From: Alphaproteobacteria bacterium
GTDB taxonomy: Bacteria; Pseudomonadota; Alphaproteobacteria; Rhizobiales; Xanthobacteraceae
Reading direction: 5' to 3'
NCBI GenBank assembly: GCA_005883115.1
Contig: VAZQ01000343.1
Span: forward strand, 1-6,803
DNA: 6,803 nucleotides
Below, one piece after another: positions 5,538 to 6,803 of the stretch; the stretch's first letter is position 1, and each line of letters begins with the position of its first letter. A model generated the notes under the pieces. The model worked only from the letters and a program-made list of their open reading frames with translations, was not told where the DNA came from and searched no databases. A program made the position numbers and the translations under genes.

Positions 5538-6354
5538 AGCTCTCGCTCCTGCGGCCCATCATGGCGAGCAGGGCCACCACAGCCAGCACCGCGACCATGA
5601 AGATCACCGAGATCGCCGCCGCGAATGGCCAGTTATTGGCGCCGATCGCCTGCTGATAAATATTCAGCGGCATATAGATCAGCCGCGCCCCGCCGATCAG
5701 TGTTTGCGTGACGAACGCGGTGACGCAAGCCGAATAGGTCAGAATGCAGCCGGCGATCACGCCCGGCAGCGACAGCGGCAGCGTCACCCGCCAAAGCGTG
5801 CGCCACTCGCCCGCCCCCAGCACGTGCGACGCATCCGCCAGATTCGGATCGAGTTTCGTGAGCACAGTGAGGATCGGCAGCACCATCAAAGGCATTTGTA
5901 CCTGCACGAGTACCATGATCACGCCCGGTTCGCTGTAGAGCAGGCGCAGCGGCTCCCGCGTGAGGCCGATGCCGAGCGCTAGCTGATTGAGTATGCCTTG
6001 GCGGCCGAGGATCACGATCCATGCGAACGTGCGCACCACCACGCTCGTGAGAACGGGTAAAATGACCAGGAAAATGAGGACGCTCTGCCAGCGCGCGCTC
6101 GCGCGCGCGCAAATCCAGGCGATCGGATAACCGAAGACGAGGCAGACGAGCGTCGCCTTCAGCCCGAGAAAGAGCGTGTCCCACAGGATCGAGTAATTGA
6201 AGCGGTCGGTGAAGAACTTCACGTAATTGGCGGCGGTCCACGCCGCCGTATCGGCAGTGAGCGAGAGCGCAAGGAGCACGATCAACGGTGCAACGAAGAA
6301 CGCGACGAACAGCGCCGCCAGCGGCAGCACGAGTGGAGATTGGTTAGAGTTCAC
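5524..6354 (-). CDS. ABC transporter permease, PotB-like (spermidine/putrescine-type family)
   Basis: This is the partner inner-membrane subunit, 276 residues, with about six helices (near 8-31, 60-83, 91-117, 143-166, 195-218 and 246-266). The EAA loop is present as LDPNLADASHVLGAG and LWRVTLPLSLPGV (168-199). The start is GTG at 6354, chosen because GGAGAG lies about 5 bp upstream and the first helix begins just after it. Its last 14 bases overlap the PotC-like gene. It probably heterodimerises with that protein. The 143-bp gap to the binding-protein gene contains a hairpin, which may set lower expression of the permeases relative to the binding protein. Confidence 0.92.
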   Translation of the reverse strand: MNSNQSPLVLPLAALFVAFFVAPLIVLLALSLTADTAAWTAANYVKFFTDRFNYSILWDTLFLGLKATLVCLVFGYPIAWICARASARWQSVLIFLVILPVLTSVVVRTFAWIVILGRQGILNQLALGIGLTREPLRLLYSEPGVIMVLVQVQMPLMVLPILTVLTKLDPNLADASHVLGAGEWRTLWRVTLPLSLPGVIAGCILTYSACVTAFVTQTLIGGARLIYMPLNIYQQAIGANNWPFAAAISVIFMVAVLAVVALLAMMGRRSESYGGA

Positions 6355-6426
6355 CGCCGCTCTCCAAAGCGAGGCGATTGGGGATGCGGCGCCAGGCGCA
6401 GGGAATGCGCGAAGCCCTCACCTCCA

Positions 6427-6452
6427 CCCTCTCGCCGCAAGCGGGGAGAGGG
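6427..6452. repeat. REP-like intergenic palindrome
   Basis: CCCTCTCGCCGC and GCGGGGAGAGGG form a 12-position stem with one G-G mismatch around an AA centre (in practice a four-base CAAG loop). Sequences of the form CCCTCTCC-CCGC...GCGG-GGAGAGGG are scattered in intergenic DNA of many Hyphomicrobiales. It lies between the binding-protein stop and the first permease, where such hairpins often stabilise the upstream mRNA or cause partial termination. The rest of 6355-6497 shows nothing coding. Confidence 0.65.
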
Positions 6453-6497
6453 AGCAGAGCAGCGTCTGCGGCACCCGCTCAGGTCCACTGCGCTGGA

Positions 6498-6803
6498 TTA
6501 CAGCTTGATCTCGCGGTTGAAACGGTCGATCAGCGCGCCCCGTTGCGGGTTGAGTTTGTTCCAGTCGATCGTGCGGATCTTGGCGAGATCGTCTTGGGTT
6601 TTGGCGATCGCGAGCGTGATCGCGCCTTCGAGCTTCACCTTCGAATTGGTCGGGATGACGTCGTATGGCGGCTTGAGCATCTGCGCCTGGATGTCGGCAT
6701 CGAGATGCTCGTCGATGTATTTCACTGCAAGATCGGGCTCCGCCGCATTGGCGACGAGATGCAGGCTGGTCGACCAGCCGACCGGACCGCTTGCCGGCAT
6801 CGC
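6498..6803 (-). CDS. ABC transporter periplasmic substrate-binding protein, PotD-like (5' part beyond window)
   Basis: Only the C-terminal 101 residues are in the window; the frame stays open to base 6803. The piece reads PVGWSTSLHLVANAAEPDLAVKYIDEHL..., followed by QAQMLKPPYDVIPTNSKV and a helical tail with DWNKLNPQRGALIDRFNREI. This matches the C-lobe of extracellular solute-binding proteins of the spermidine/putrescine group: the substituted-residue helix, 'NP' site and final helix before 'W..ei'. No internal start is real: an in-frame ATG at 6800 is simply within the gene. It is the upstream gene of the permease pair and gives the transporter its substrate specificity. The ligand-binding residues lie mainly outside the window, so specificity cannot be judged. 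Confidence 0.85.
   Translation of the reverse strand, partial: AMPASGPVGWSTSLHLVANAAEPDLAVKYIDEHLDADIQAQMLKPPYDVIPTNSKVKLEGAITLAIAKTQDDLAKIRTIDWNKLNPQRGALIDRFNREIKL

Noticed and set aside
6094..6110. Alternating GC run (gcgcgctcgcgcgcgcgc), considered as a Z-DNA or repeat element
   Set aside because: It lies inside the PotB-like coding region and encodes an ordinary Arg/Ala stretch (CARASAR) of the cytoplasmic loop.

Overview
The window is GC-rich, densely coding DNA. Its gene content points to an alphaproteobacterium, probably of the Hyphomicrobiales (Rhizobiales; Bradyrhizobium, Rhodopseudomonas or Xanthobacteraceae-like). The main reasons are the ArsR-methyltransferase fusion, the short form of TrmO, the polyamine-type ABC permease pair and an intergenic CCCTCTC...GAGAGGG palindrome. 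This assignment is inferred from gene families, not from a marker gene. Ten protein genes are supported, two of them cut by the window edges. I see no rRNA, tRNA, CRISPR array, insertion sequence or phage gene.

Left part (1-2342): a minus-strand ArsR-type regulator fused to a SAM-dependent methyltransferase runs off the left edge. Its 5' region contains a perfect 18-bp palindrome, a likely operator, shared with the divergent plus-strand trmO (SAM-dependent tRNA A37 modification). Next is a secreted YkuD-type L,D-transpeptidase (peptidoglycan cross-linking), which ends in a clear intrinsic terminator.

Middle part (2461-4320): four tightly spaced plus-strand genes, each with a strong Shine-Dalgarno, look like one operon. 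They encode a small NrtS-like nitrate/nitrite transport protein, a DoxX-family membrane protein, an OsmC-family two-cysteine protein and an AhpD-like carboxymuconolactone decarboxylase-family protein with a CxxC...H site. Three of the four families have redox or peroxide links, so the set looks like a membrane-plus-thiol redox module joined to a nitrogen oxyanion transporter. This combination is the most interesting part of the window.

Right part (4317-6803): a minus-strand operon reads from the right edge leftwards. It holds the end of a PotD-like substrate-binding protein, a hairpin repeat, a PotB-like permease, a PotC-like permease overlapping it by 14 bp, and 45 bp later a 5-hydroxyisourate hydrolase (uraH), a urate-degradation enzyme. 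The arrangement suggests that the transporter imports a purine or ureide rather than a polyamine. The transporter ATPase is not in the window. The middle and right operons converge, and their last genes overlap by four bases (TTAA) that supply both stop codons.
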